Part shown: piece after piece, positions 23,050 to 35,170 of the stretch
Layout of the letters: each line of letters begins with the position of its first letter
How positions within the stretch are numbered: position 1 is the stretch's first letter
From: Lepidodermella squamata
Taxonomy: Eukaryota; Gastrotricha
DNA: 64,000 bases
Reading direction: 5' to 3'
Assembly (NCBI GenBank): GCA_047495785.1
Contig: JBLDXI010000019.1
Span: forward strand, 2,790,001-2,854,000
Position numbers and translations under genes: made by a program
The notes under the pieces: model-generated
Told to the model about the DNA's origin: nothing
The model's input: only the letters and a program-made list of their open reading frames with translations
Databases searched by the model: none

Positions 23050-23821
23050 TGGCAGAGAGTAGAAATAGACTTGACTTTACCCCTTCAAGTCAAGTCCTTC
23101 TTACTGATCCTAAGCAAACAATTCTCGGCTTTTATGAAAGCAACGCATTTAGCCAAGAAATTCGGGATGGCTGGTAGCAGTTCAGTCGAATTTGCAGTCA
23201 TTGACGAATGTTTCGAAAGGTATTCAAACAAACGATTGTTTTCTAAAAACTCTACTGAAGTTTGCCATAGTATCGCTGAGCTACTAGCTCAAACAGCAGA
23301 TGGCTTCTTTCAACCTGATCCGGAAACCAGGGTAGGAAAAAATTCTAAAGCTACTTTTATTTGCGTTTTCATGATTATTACGCTCCGCAGGATTTTGAGC
23401 TGAAAAAGTCTAAAGATCGATTGATGCTGGTTCTCGGCCGGCTTGAGCAGCGCCTGAAAGAAAATGGCGGTAAATTCCTATTTGGAAACTCTGTAAGTCA
23501 TATGATTTCTCGACTCCAATGAAGTATCTCGCGTTTTTTCAGTTCACTTATGCAGACTTGGCACTTTTCGCGTACATCGATATTTTGCGATTGGAAGATT
23601 TCGAAGAATTCAGGACTATAGCTGAAAGCAAATTCCCAGCCCTCATTGGAATGGATCGAAGATTTAGAGAGGTAAATGGCATCAAGGAATATATAGCATC
23701 GAGGCCCGAAGACTATATCATGACGTTCAGAAAGAAACTTCGCACTCTAGCTGCAGCCATTTCATGCCTGAAAAGTTGTTTGGTCTGCCGATGCAGCAGA
23801 AACAAAGTGACGGCTACCTAG
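23050..23821 (+). pseudogene. GST-A: 5'-truncated glutathione S-transferase
   Basis: Exons 1, 2 and the first part of exon 3 are missing. The rest of exon 3 ends AKKFGMAG...VIDECFER at 23219. Exons 4 (23271..23331), 5 (23391..23492) and 6 (23543..23821) have the same lengths as GST-B (61, 102, 279 nt), intact splice sites and open frames. The loss removes the glutathione-binding N-terminal domain including the catalytic Tyr. The tail is Cys-rich (CLKSCLVCRCSRNK). It is either a pseudogene or an all-alpha-domain remnant still expressed. Confidence 0.8.
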
Positions 23822-25003
23822 TTCTGAGCTTATTTTGCAGAATTAAAAGCCTTATTTGTCTATATGAGATTCCTGATATTTTTCGAAGTGCTCTTTCATG
23901 CATATTTATGTATGACAAAATTACTTTTCATACATGTTTTTTTCATAAAATCACGTCTTTAACGGACGTTGATTTAGAACTGGAGTTAGGGGCTAGGGTT
24001 AGGTGCCAGGGTTCATTTAACCCTTTCAAGGCGGAATTATTTATCTGCGCTAGAAAACATATTTGACGGCAGTTCTAGGGATTTTCGAAGGCCCTGATCA
24101 CGATTTTGAAATCCGTTTGTCTTTATCTATCACCATTAAGGCTGTACAAAAACTGGCTGAAACCATCCTATCCGCCCAGCTGATTTCAGTCGATTTTTCG
24201 AGCACCTTAATTTATGTTTCAAGCGCCTTCAGCTTTGCAATTTTAGGTTCTAACTTACTCCCATGAATGTCCCGAGATTCTACCTCTTTCATATAACTGA
24301 AAAAGCTTCAGAGGCTCAGATCTGAATTCAGCTTTTCCAGTTTTTCCTCGCGACAGTTTTTGCAGCACAAAACTCACGCACTCCGCCTGTATAAGTCTGA
24401 GCGGATAGGACGAATTCGGCCGGTTTGATTGAATTGTAATAGCGTCGTCATTTTTCATTTCCAATTCGGAACATTTACACAGATTACACAGATGTCAAAA
24501 GTTTCAATTAACCGAAAACTAGTCATCTGGCATTTCTCTAATGTTTTCAGCTCGAATTTAATGAAAAAAATATGTATGAAAGATTGCAGCATTCTATTTT
24601 TGTCAATATATTTTTTGCTAATAAAATTTACATTTTGAGGTTAAAAGATTTCTGTGTCCAGGAAAATTTGCCCTGTCTATTGTTTTTTGGATACTAAGGG
24701 ACACACGATAGCCGTCGTAAACACATGCTTGTAAGCAAATACAAATGCTCACAGGCATTTATAATATTGCGCGTATAATATTGCAGTATGCACGTTATTT
24801 TTATCGACCATTATTAATAATAGGCCACAACCACACCCGAGTGCTATATAGCTGCATGCGTAAACGCGGTGCTTCATTTTTGCGCTCATACACATATTAT
24901 ATATATGCATGCAATATAAGACTCGTTTTTGGCAAGAACTAAGGCTGCTTTACAATCTGCCTCTTTTGCTTAGATGAGTTAGCAATTTATAAAATTTATC
25001 ACT
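23822..25003. other. Intergenic with a decayed inverted repeat
   Basis: Sequences at about 24146-24185 and 24391-24429 are imperfect reverse complements (core CCTATCCGC and GCGGATAGG), suggesting an old fold-back element of about 280 bp. The block at 24715-24800 is rich in ATATTGC repeats. No gene supported. Confidence 0.4.
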
Positions 25004-26168
25004 ATGTCTTACGATCCAGACGACAAATTCACGTTTTACTACCTTCAAGGGTGAGCCAATTCTCGATGCCGATATTTGCAGTATAAAATATGGGACATTT
25101 TTAGGTACGCGCGTGGTGAAGTGAGCCGGTATATTCTGTATTACAACAAGGTCTCGTTCGATGACAGTAGAGTTCTGTTCCGGAACTGGCCTGGCTTTAA
25201 ACGGAGTAAGTTCACCTAGTTCCTCAAAATTTATTTTTAAATTCTAATCTTCTTTAAGAAACCCCTTTGGGACAGCTGCCGTGGTTGAGGATTCTTCACA
25301 GTGATGGTTCGCGATCCGAGGTTATTCAGAGTGGGGCTATTGTCCGATATCTGGCCAACCGATACGGAATGGCTGGCCGAAATGCCCTTGAAGCTGCTTT
25401 AATTGACGAATGCTATGAAAGGTACAAGCCTAGATAGGTATTTTGTCCATAATTTCACTAAAATTGTTTTGTTACAGCGTCAGCGAATTGCAAGTACAGT
25501 CTGCTCAAGCACTATTCGTGTTTGACGAAAAGAAACGGGTAAAACGAATTGTGAATCTGACTAATGTCAAGCTATAAGTATATTCTTCTTTTCAGGAGAA
25601 AGAATTGAAAAAGTGCCTGGATCGAGTTCCTATCGTTCTGGGTCATGTCGACAAACGCTTGAAGGAAAATGGCGGGAACTTCATCGTTGGCAACAGCGTA
25701 AGTTTCAAAAGGTCCAAAAGGTCCAAAAAGTCACAGATAAGCAGAAAAGTGGGCTTAGATTAAGGACCGATGGGCTCTGAAACCGATCAACACTGATCAG
25801 CAAAGGGGATTAATAGGAGATTTCATAAAAACCTAGACTCGGGATAATCGGAAGAAATACTGTTATCATTCATCTGCTTTTTCTTTCAGTTTTCTTATGC
25901 TGACTTGTCCGTTTGTGTTCTACTGGACGTACTGCGTCTCGGCGATCACGAAGACATGCGAGTTGCGGTCGAAAGCAACTACCCTGGCCTCATCGCTATG
26001 GACCGACGTTTCCGAGAGACAGAAGGCATCAAGGCCTATTTGAGCTGGCGGCCGGCTGACTACATATTCACCTTTCTGAAAAAAGTTCGCTCTGTTGGAG
26101 CTTTCTTCCTCAACGTCAAACGCTGCTGTTGCTGCTGCTGTAACAGGAAAAAAGTCGACGACGTTTAA
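25004..26168 (+). CDS. GST-B: sigma-like GST with polycysteine tail
   Basis: Glutathione transferase, 250 aa, model join(25004..25050, 25105..25205, 25259..25421, 25478..25538, 25596..25697, 25890..26168). The thioredoxin-like domain carries the Tyr of FTFYYLQG, the sigma-type ARGEVSRYI helix, cis-Pro loop GQLPWLRI and glutathione gamma-glutamyl site QSGAIVRYL. The all-alpha domain runs DECYE to FTETEG-type helices (RRFRETEGIKAYLSWRPADY). The family normally ends here, but this protein continues about 35 residues to VKRCCCCCCNRKKVDDV, six cysteines in a row beside basic residues. That looks like an S-acylation site with a polybasic patch, which would put the enzyme on a membrane; metal binding is the alternative. 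A possible polyadenylation signal AATAAA lies near 26208. Confidence 0.9.
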
Positions 26169-26516
26169 CAAACTTTGCTGTATGAAAATATCGTGCCCAC
26201 CTTTTTTGGAAATAAACTGGATTTTTGACATCATCGATCAAGCAAAAAGCGTATCGATCTTTTCGCATGTTGGCAACGCTCATTTTTGCCCCACATAATG
26301 AATGGATAGTTTTTATTGGACGCATTACTACTATATTATATATGTTTGCGTAAAATGCCGCTACTAAGTATACTCATCGCGACACCTGGAGAGTTGTAAA
26401 GAGCTTAGAGTATTCATGCATGCCGGCCATTGAGAAATAATGTCCGCAAAACTGGGTTAAGAGGTTTTGGACACGCGACTTCGCACACAATTCTCTTTTA
26501 CTTTTACAAAAGGTGT

Positions 26517-26523
26517 TATAAAG
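26517..26523 (+). promoter_or_regulatory. TATA-like box of GST-C
   Basis: TATAAAG starts 27 nt before the GST-C ATG. At the usual spacing transcription would start almost at the start codon. Confidence 0.35.
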
Positions 26524-26543
26524 TGTTGTAGCTTTTAAGTGAG

Positions 26544-27559
26544 ATGGCATATGACGAGTCGGATAAATTTACTCTATACTACTTGCAAGGGTGATATTTC
26601 GGTTCAATCTATCGCTGCACATTTTGTTCAACTCCTGATTCGCAGATATGGCCGCGGTGAAGTCATTCGATACATCTTCTACTACAACAAAATTCCCTTC
26701 GATGACCATCGCATTCTGTTCCGAAACTGGATGAAGTTTAAGAAGAGTAAGACTTAATCTTGCAGCGAATGACTCAAAGCTGAATTGTTCAATGAATAGC
26801 CACGCCACTTGGCCAAGTCCCTTGGTTGAAAGTTGAACATAGCGACGGAACTGTTACAGATTTTGTTCAAAGTGGAGCGATTGTTCGCTACCTGGCTAAA
26901 CGCTACGGCATGGCTGGTAAAAATCCCGTTGAAGAAGCTCTGATTGACGAATGCTTTGAAAGGTAAGATGAGAAACCCTGGGATTCGCGTCATTTTTTAC
27001 TATTTTAAAATCGAAGCAATCAGGAACTACTGAACCAATCTGCGGAGGCGTTTTTTCACCCTAATAATCAGATAAAGGTTCGACTCGTGATTATGTTACA
27101 TAGTATGTAAATGCATAAGTTTGCTTTTGTATAGGAGGAGCAAATGAAGAAGTCTTTTGATCGCGCTCCTGTAGTTTTCGGACTCATGGAACAGCGACTC
27201 GTAGAGAATGGAGGAAAGTTTTTGGTCGGAAATACCGTGAGCTTTCTATAATCCTAAAATGTATCCGATAAAGGACTCTCTTTTCTCTCAAGTTCACTTA
27301 TGCTGATCTTGCTGTATGCGCTCTGCTTGATATTCTGCGCCTCGACGATTTCCGAGAAATGCGCAAGATTTTAGAGAGCGGCTACCCAGGTTTGATAGCT
27401 ATGGACAAGCGTTTCCGCGAAACTGACGGCATCAAAGCTTATCTGAGCTGGCGCCCGGCCGACTACATCATCACATTCCGCAAGAAATTGGTCGCTCTCA
27501 GTAAAGTCGTTCACTGCTTGAAGACATGCTGTTGCTGCGGAAATCGCAAGCGACGCTAA
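26544..27559 (+). CDS. GST-C: sigma-like GST with Cys-cluster tail
   Basis: 246 aa, model join(26544..26590, 26646..26746, 26800..26962, 27017..27077, 27135..27236, 27293..27559). Exon lengths match GST-B except the last. Motifs: FTLYYLQG then YGRGEVIRYIFYYNK; TPLGQVPWLKVEHSDG; FVQSGAIVRYLAKRYGMAG. The exon 4 acceptor at 27016 was chosen because the nearer AG at 27024 would lead straight into a stop. The tail reads VVHCLKTCCCCGNRKRR: four adjacent cysteines followed by basic residues, as in GST-B. AATAAA about 100 nt past the stop, near 27660. Confidence 0.9.
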
Positions 27560-28226
27560 CGAGGCAGGATTGTTCTAACCTTAATGCTTAACTTCAAGGC
27601 CATTAACCATTTGTTGTGTTTTTTAATGAAAATTGTTTTGAACTATGCCTTTTATTTTAAAATAAACTTAGCTGATTTCATCTATAGCTGGAGCAAACCT
27701 GTTTTTCGCGAGGTTAAGCGATAATTACCGTAAATTGGGGAAAAAAAACCCCCTGGTTTTTCGCTTTTGTATACGTTTCAGAGGGTCATGATTCAGATTT
27801 TATAGGAAGCTGAATTAGCACCAATTTTTCCACCGGGTACACATAGCAACTTCTAGTCCTACTTTTATTGTAGGGGTTCACATAGCCTTGAACTTTTTTG
27901 TTCAGACTTGAAAATCATCAGCATCCATTTTGTTATAGTAGAAAATGCGATGCATAAATGAGCTTTACTTATCTAAAAGCAAAAGCTCTCCCTTCAGCTA
28001 TCTTGATATATTACTGCCGTGGCTTGATAATATCGGTGTGGTTTGAGCCGTACGTGTCGTACTAAAAAAAACTTCATAATCGAGAGTAAAGAGAGATATA
28101 AGCTCAGAAATAAAAACACCCTGGGGCAATTATTCCATTAAGCTTTTTAGCCTAAATTGCAAGTACAAATTGCAAGTATTTTCCCGGCTTCCCAGGCACA
28201 ACGTTTAATTTTCCACTGCTCCTGAA
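27560..28226. other. Intergenic, GST-D promoter region
   Basis: The block at about 28000-28165 aligns with 30545-30705 upstream of GST-E (TGATAATAT, AAAAAAACTTCAT, AAGCTTTT..TTAGCCT), so the promoter was duplicated together with the gene. Confidence 0.5.
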
Positions 28227-29870
28227 ATGACTTACGACGAATCCGACAAATTTACCTTATACTACTTTCAAGGGTTTGTTTTCCAATCATATTCGTTCTA
28301 TGATTTTTATTTCGATAATTATGACGCAGATATGGCCGCGGTGAGCACATCCGTTACATGTTCTACTACAACAAGGTCAAGTTCGAAGACTATCGCATTC
28401 CGTTCAGGCAGTGGATATTCACTTTTAAAAGAAGTATAATTTAATTGCCCGTTCATTTTCACTAATTCAGGTTAACCAAAATAAAAGGTACCCCTATGTT
28501 TCAAGTTCCATGGTTGAAAATTGAGCATAGCGACGGAACTCGGACCGATTTGATACATAATGGTGCAATCATGCGCTATCTAGCTAAACGATACGGCATG
28601 GCTGGCAGGAACAAAGTCGAAGAGGCAACCATTGACGAATGCTTCGAGAGGTAGTAACTGCATGCAATAATTGCTTTAGCATCCTTCTTTTTTTCATTTA
28701 CAGCTTGAAGGACTTTCTCGACCAGTATTTAGATGCGTTTTTCCAAGCTGACGAACAAAAAAAGGTTGAGAATTTAATGGTCTTTCGATCAAACTTTGAC
28801 AAAATTATACTTTTTTCGAAATTTATTATCTATAGGCAATTGATTTGCGAAAGTGCTCCGATCGAATTCCGATAGTCTTCGGCTTCTTGGATGGGCGTTT
28901 ACAAGAGAATGGTGGGAAATATTTGGTTGGAAACAATGTAAGTCCTTTGTAACGTTATATAACACAGCTATTTACTATATAAACTTTTCGAAAATTCAGG
29001 TAAATAATTGCGGTTAAATCGTCATTTATGCATTAATGAAAGATGTTTCAAATAGCCCAAAATCAGGTAAAATGTAAAATCCATAAAAAAAATTCTGATG
29101 TCACCTGATACAAATTGCAGTGTTGTATGAAATATCGTACCGAATCGGGACAAACCTTGAATCCTCAAAACATGGAGTTGTCCAACATTGCCCTGCATTA
29201 AGGGTTTGGATCGAAAGAAAATTGCAAACGTTCTTTTGTCTTTAAAGATTAGAATGGGTGATCGTGGCGGGCTCGTTTTCCTAGCACACGTAGCTCTCAC
29301 GTATGCGGCTGACGGCAGGTAAATTTAGCTATTATCGGGTCGCTCATTGCTGCGTAACAAATATTGAAAATGTACACTTTTCGATCACAACCCTGCTTAT
29401 GAAGGAAAATTTAACTTTGCAATTTTTCCATGTTTTTCTAAAAGGTCAAAATTATGAGGCATGATAATTGTATTCTTGGTTTGTCTGAGTTCCGGGTTTA
29501 CCTTTTTGTTCAAATTTCGTATTCCCTGAGGTTCAAACCTCAAACATACTCAAAACTTGTTATTTTTTTCCAGTTCACGTACGCCGATCAGATGCTTTTC
29601 CTCTTTTTCGACATCCTTCGAATCGGCGATACAGAAGACATGAGGCTTCAAATCGAAGGCGACTACCCTAGTCTCGTAGCCTTGGACAAGCGATTCCGAG
29701 AAACCGAAAGCGTAGCCGAGTATTTACGCCGTCGACCGGCCGATTACTTATTCACCTTCCGCAAGCGCCTAGTCCGCTACGGTCCATGGTTCGAATATGC
29801 GTTTCGCTTAATCCGATTTTACCGCAAATTCGCCGCGGCACTGAAGCGAATAATATTTTTCTGGAGATAA
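28227..29870 (+). CDS. GST-D: sigma-like GST with basic aromatic tail
   Basis: 257 aa, model join(28227..28273, 28330..28433, 28488..28650, 28704..28764, 28836..28937, 29574..29870). Motifs: FTLYYFQG, YGRGEHIRYMFYYNKVKFED, MFQVPWLKIEHSDGTRTDL, NGAIMRYLAKRYGMAG. Asn replaces the Ser of the usual QSGAI site. Exon 2 is one codon longer than in GST-B and C. After RRPADYLFTFRKRL the protein adds about 40 residues ending RFYRKFAAALKRIIFFWR: basic, aromatic and probably helical, suited to lying on a membrane surface. The last intron is 636 nt, the others about 50-70. Confidence 0.9.
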
Positions 29871-30766
29871 ATCTTGCAAAAAATTATGAAATAATAATGT
29901 CAAATAAAAAATTGAATGCTTTGCAAATCTTGTTTCGCTCAATCGATCGGGCGATAGAAGGGTTCCTGAAATTTGAGATAGATTTAATCTTGAATTCTTT
30001 CGGTTTTTAGCTGGAGAAGCTTCGTTTGGTCCGGAATAAGAATTTGACGATAATAGAAAACCTGGACGTTGAAAGCTGAGACGAAGTTCTGGATATTCAC
30101 CATAACTATGTTTCTGCCAGTCCGAGAGCACTGGTCTTTATCGTTGCGCAACCCTTTGGAATTTTAGAATTTTTTAGGAAAAACAATTCATTTTGAAACT
30201 GAGTCCACTTGGGGAATCTTCCATCCTTTATCTACGATCTAACTGAAGAAATAAAAAATTTACCGGAGATAAGCCCGATGGTAACTGGTTCCGTAATTTT
30301 CGGTTTTTACCTGGTTGGATTAAGCAAGGAATTGAGGATTTCCATTAGCTTTCATCAGTTTTCTTGAGATTTCCTGGAAATTTAGAAAGTTGGCAAAATC
30401 TCACTTATCAATTGTTTGCGGTCATTTAGTTGTTTAGTCTCGGCATTCCTTTCTTGTAGTAAAAATTCCGTAGCAGGCATGAAGCATAATATATGAGCAT
30501 CACTTATCACTTATCTATCGCAATGGCTCTTCTTTCAGCTACTATGTACATATTATTATAGCGCCGTGGGTCGATAATATGCGCGTTTTTTTCATGCGGC
30601 ATAGTAAAAAAAGCTTCATTGACGAGTGTATAGAGCGTAAGCTCAATAGTAAAAATACTCCAGGCAATTTTTTCACAAAGCTTTTATTTAGCCTCGATTC
30701 CGAGTACATATTAGTTGTACATTTACCGGCATTTTTTGCCACATCATTTTATTTTCTACATTTAAA
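29871..30766. other. Intergenic, GST-E promoter region and repeat
   Basis: Holds a dispersed repeat (30230-30345) and the duplicated promoter block at 30545-30705 shared with GST-D. No gene seen. Confidence 0.5.
30230..30345. repeat. Dispersed repeat, copy 1 of at least 3
   Basis: Core AATTTTCGGTTTTTACC preceded by AAATTTACCGGA and GATGGTA.CTGGTTC. Related copies lie at about 32282-32395 and 33225-33325, all within the GST D-F region. Weaker kin occur in an intron at 47100-47340. Confidence 0.6.
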
Positions 30767-32873
30767 ATGAGTTACGATGAATGCGACAAATTTACCCTGT
30801 ACTACTTCCAAGGGTTTGTTTTCCCATAATCTTGGTTCTATGATTTTATCATTTTTCGATTAATTATAACGCAGATATGGCCGTGGTGAGCACATTCGTT
30901 ACATGTTCTACTACAACAAGGTCAAGTTCGAAGACTTTCGCATTCCGTTTAGGCAGTGGATAATGAACTTTAAAAGAAGTAAAATTTATTTGCCGCTCAT
31001 TTATTCTAATTCAGATGACCAATTTAAAAAAAGGAGCCCCAATGTTTCAAGTTCCATGGTTGAAAATTGAGCACGGCGATGGAACTCGGACCGATTTGAT
31101 ACAAAATGGTGCAATCATGCGATATCTGGCTAAACGGTACGGCATGGCAGGGAGAAACAAATTTGAGGAGGCAATCATTGACGAATGCTTCGAGAGGTAG
31201 GAATTTCAATCAAGTTGCGTCTTTTCGATATATTTCGATAAATACACAGCTTGAAGGACTTTCTCGACCAGTCTGCAGATGCGTTTTTCCAAGCTGATGA
31301 ACGAAAAAAGGTTGAGCCTTGAATGGCTTTTCGCAATCACTGATAACATGTTATTTCATACAAAATCTAGGCAGCTGATTTGCAAAGGTGCTGCGACCGA
31401 ATTCCGATAGTCTACGGCTTCTTGGAAGCGCGCCTGCAAGAGAATGGCGGGAAATATTTGGTTGGAAACAATGTGAGTCGCCAGTTCAAGTTCTTTTTCA
31501 GCCATTTTATTCTAAATTTTAAATTCAAGTTTTAAAAAAATTTATATAAAATGTTGGACCTTTTTTCTAAAGCAATAGTCTGGGAAATCCAAGATCCGGG
31601 AATCAAATTTGCTTAATTTTGGCAATTTTGCAATTTAAGGGTCGATAAAGCTGAAAAAGACCAAGATGCTATCTCGTGTATGCAGATGAGTGCCCAAAAT
31701 TATTATCTGCTTATTTTCTGAATTTGGTAAATTTCGACAAAAATAATGTAAAATTCGTAAACTCGACAATTAATTTTAAATTTTTTCTTGTCACCTATTT
31801 TGAATAAAAATGTATCTAATTATTTGCCAATTTAGCAATTTAGAAGGCATTATAAATGTGTCCTAACAGCTATTTACTAATAATTGCTCAAAAATAAAAA
31901 ATATTTTTTAACCTAAAAACATGGCGTCGGCCAAAATCAAAAACTACCCAGCATAAAAGAAATTAGCTTCGCAACGTTTTCAATATTTTCCCCCGAATTG
32001 TCCAAAATATATGGATTGCTTTGTTCGCGTTCTAGGTTTCCTAATCCTCCGAATTCTCCAAGTCTCTAAAAATCTTGAACTCTAACCGACCTACAGGGTG
32101 GCCAACAAATTCTGCAGAAGGCGAATTCGATGCACATCATTTTAATGAGGAGTATCAAGAAATTGAGGAGTCCCATTGGCAAAAGAATACTTGAAATTCT
32201 TAAACTTTTTAAAACTGTTCATTAAATTGATGCGCATCGAATTCGCCTTCTGCGGAATGTTTGGCCAGCCTGTAGGTCGGATGTAGGTCGGATAGCTAAA
32301 TTTACCGGAAAAAACTCCGAAAACCCCGATGGTACCTGGTTCGGTAATTTTCGGTATTTTATCAGGTTGGACCAAATTTCTCGGGACTTTTTTCATTCCA
32401 TCAACAAGTGAAATAATTGATTATTATTCTCGTGCTTTTTTGAATTTTTCCAAAATCGAATTGAAATTCCTGCGTTTTTAAACGAGTTGCTGGACTAATT
32501 TAGTCTAATCAAACTAGTGCCGAGTATATTCTTGACTCCTATGTTGACATTTTTTAGTGTAATCTTATTTTTTCAGTTCACGTACGCCGATCTGATGCTG
32601 TTCCTTATCTTCGACATCATTCGAATTGGAGATTTAGAAGAAATGCGGCGTCAAATCGAAGGCAACTATCCCGGTCTCGTAGCCTTGGACAAGCGATTCC
32701 GCGAAACCGAAGGCGTAGCCGAGTATTTACGACGCCGACCGGCCGATTACCTATTCATATTCCGCAAGCGCCTGGTCTGCTACGGTCCATGGTTTCAATA
32801 CGCCTTTCGCTTAATCCGATTTTACCGCAAATTCGTCTCCACGCTGAAGCGAATTATATTTTTCTGGAGATAA
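30767..32873 (+). CDS. GST-E: sigma-like GST with basic aromatic tail
   Basis: 257 aa, model join(30767..30813, 30875..30978, 31034..31196, 31250..31310, 31371..31472, 32577..32873). Closest to GST-D in sequence and in its exon 2 length (104 nt). Motifs: FTLYYFQG, GRGEHIRYMFYYNKVKFED, GAPMFQVPWLKIEHGDGT, QNGAIMRYLAKRYGMAG. Tail LIRFYRKFVSTLKRIIFFWR. Intron 5 is 1104 nt and has collected a MITE and a dispersed repeat. GST-D and GST-E are the youngest duplicates in the array. Confidence 0.9.
32086..32280. repeat. MITE with 62-bp inverted ends
   Basis: Left arm 32086-32148 and right arm 32219-32280 are reverse complements at about 90 percent; ends CCGACCTACAGG and CCTGTAGGTCGG. The 195-bp element has no coding content and lies in intron 5 of GST-E. 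Confidence 0.85.
32282..32395. repeat. Dispersed repeat, copy 2
   Basis: Same family as 30230-30345 (AAATTTACCGGAAAAAAC, GGTAATTTTCGGTATTTT). It abuts the MITE directly. Confidence 0.6.
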
Positions 32874-33702
32874 CTCTTGCAAAAGCTTCGCAAATTAAGA
32901 GGTAGAAATAATGTGAAATAAATAAATTGAATACTTTGCGAACGTTTTTTCATTCAATCGATCGGAAGAGAAAGGTGTTCCTAAAATCTAAGCCGTGCAA
33001 GATTGTTTGAATCTTGAAATCTTTCAGTTTTTGGCTGGGAAGCATGCTTCGTTATGTCTGGAAAAAGAATTTGGCGAGAAAAACCTAGATGTAGAAAGCC
33101 AGCGAAGCTTTTGAGATACAAAAGCTGCCTCCATGGACCACAAAGCTGGTTCTTCCCGGTCGCTGGTCTTTGCCGTAGTTTTAGAAACTGTTTTTTTAAT
33201 TAAGCTCACGTGGCGAATCTTCCATCCTTTATCAATGATTTCACCGGGAAATTACAAATTTACCGGAGGAAACTCTGAAAACCCAACTATTTCGGTAATT
33301 TTCGGTTTTTACCTAGTCGGATAAAAAAATTTCGGATTTTTACGCAGTTCGATTCGCCAAAGACATACTATTCTAACGGCATTTTAGATTTTTCTAAGAT
33401 TTTTCTTGCCATTTTTCTCATTTTCTTATAATCCCTTTTCCGTTCCTTTGTTTGCTTTACTTTTGGGACAAGCTTTATTTCAGGTTAAATGTTGGCTACT
33501 GAAAAATAGGATCACGAATGAAGCACGGACATTATTCCTACGTCGTAAACTACAATTTCTTTAAGGCCATGTCAGGGTCAAAAAAAAACTGAATGGAAAA
33601 ATTATCGCGTGCATCAACTTTTTACAAAAGGCTACAAATTGAATTTTTTCAGAATCAAAATATTGAAATTTTCAGCGTCATTCTTTTTTCACTACCTCGG
33701 AA
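32874..33702. other. Intergenic with dispersed repeat copy 3
   Basis: Copy 3 of the AAATTTACCGGA...TTTTCGGTTTTTACC repeat lies at about 33225-33325. No gene supported. AATAAA of GST-E at about 32918. Confidence 0.5.
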
Positions 33703-35078
33703 ATGAATTACGACAACTCAGACAAATTCATTTTGTACTACTTCCAAGGGTTTGATTCTAATTAAAATCTTAATCTGGGTCATGTTCGATTAATTATCGC
33801 AGGTATGGCCGCGGTGAAATCATCCGTTACATTTTCTACTACAACAAGGTCAAGTTCGAAGACTTTCGCATTCCCTTCAGGCAATGGATGGAATACAAAA
33901 AAAGTGAAGCTGCCAGTAGTGTTTCGCCAATTTCAAATAATTTATTGTTATTTAATTAAAGAGGCCCCCTTGGGTCAAGTTCCGTGGTTGAAAATCGAGC
34001 ATAGCGATGGAACTAAGACCGATCTGGTTCAAAGTGGTGCCATTATTCGCTACCTATGCAAACGATTCGGCATGGCTGGTAGGAACAAAGTCGAAGAGGC
34101 AATGATTGACGAATGCTACGAGAGGTTCGAACTTCACGAGTTGCGTCTTGCTGATTTTTTTTTCGATAATTTTTACAGCTTGAAGGAGTTTCTCGACAAT
34201 GCTGCAAATGCGTTCTTCCAAGCTGACGAACGAAAAAAGGTTGAGAATTTGGTGGCTTTTCAATGACTGATAAAATTTCATTATATTTCCACAATTTCTG
34301 TCCAGAAAATTGAATTGGAGAAAGTCTACGCTCGAATCCCGATAGTCTACGGCTTCTTAGAAGGGCGCCTAAAGGAAAATGGCGGGCAATTTTTGGTTGG
34401 ATCCAATGTGAGTACCTAGCTGAAGTTCTTTTTTCAGCTATTAATTGAATTTTTAATGAACAAGGTTTAAAAGGTTTTATAGAAATAATAATGTTGGACC
34501 TTTTTCTAAAGCAATAGTCTGGGGAGATTTATATCCAAAAACAGGATTTTTTCAATAAATCATCGCACAATTAGGGTGTCAATCGGATGACCTTAATATC
34601 GCAAAATTACTAATATTTGTTTAAAAATGAGGCCTTTAAGGGTCAATAAAAATTGAAAGGTCACGATGCTATTTCATATGCAAATGAGTTTCCTAAGTAT
34701 CTGCAAATTTTCCGAATTTGATAAATTTCGTAAATCGCAAATTTCAAAAAGTGTCTCTACATTTCTGCCAATTTTTTCCAGTTCACGTACGCCGATCTGA
34801 TGGTGTGCCTTCTCTTCGACATTGTACGAATCGGAGACACCGAAGACATGAGAATTCAAGTCGAAGCCAAATACCCTAGTCTCGTAGCCTTGGACAAGCG
34901 ATTTCGCGAAACCGAAGGTATGGCCGAGTATTTACGCTGGCGACCGGCCGATTTTCTGTTCACCTTCCGCAAACGCCTCATCCGCTACGGTCCACTGATC
35001 CGTTACGCCATGCGCTTTACCCGATTTATCGGCAAAATTTTCCGAGCTTTGAAGCGAATCATTTTCTTCTGGAAATAA
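33703..35078 (+). CDS. GST-F: sigma-like GST with basic aromatic tail
   Basis: 256 aa, model join(33703..33749, 33803..33903, 33962..34124, 34179..34239, 34306..34407, 34782..35078). Motifs: FILYYFQG, YGRGEIIRYIFYYNKVKFED, APLGQVPWLKIEHSDGTKTD, QSGAIIRYLCKRFGMAG. This one keeps the canonical Ser. Tail MRFTRFIGKIFRALKRIIFFWK, the same ending as GST-D and E. Its two AATAAA signals (35146 and 35156) lie at or beyond the polyadenylation signal of the convergent P450, so the mature transcripts of the two genes probably overlap antisense at their 3' ends. Confidence 0.9.
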
Positions 35079-35170
35079 CAATTCCACGGTTGAATTAAAC
35101 GTTTATTTCAAAAAAGCGCAAACACGTGATAAGAATGGGGCGAGAAATAAATTCGAATAAAAAATGCTAA

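Noticed and set aside
24988-24994. TATAAAA as the GST-B TATA box
   Set aside because: Only about 10 nt before the ATG, too close for normal initiation.
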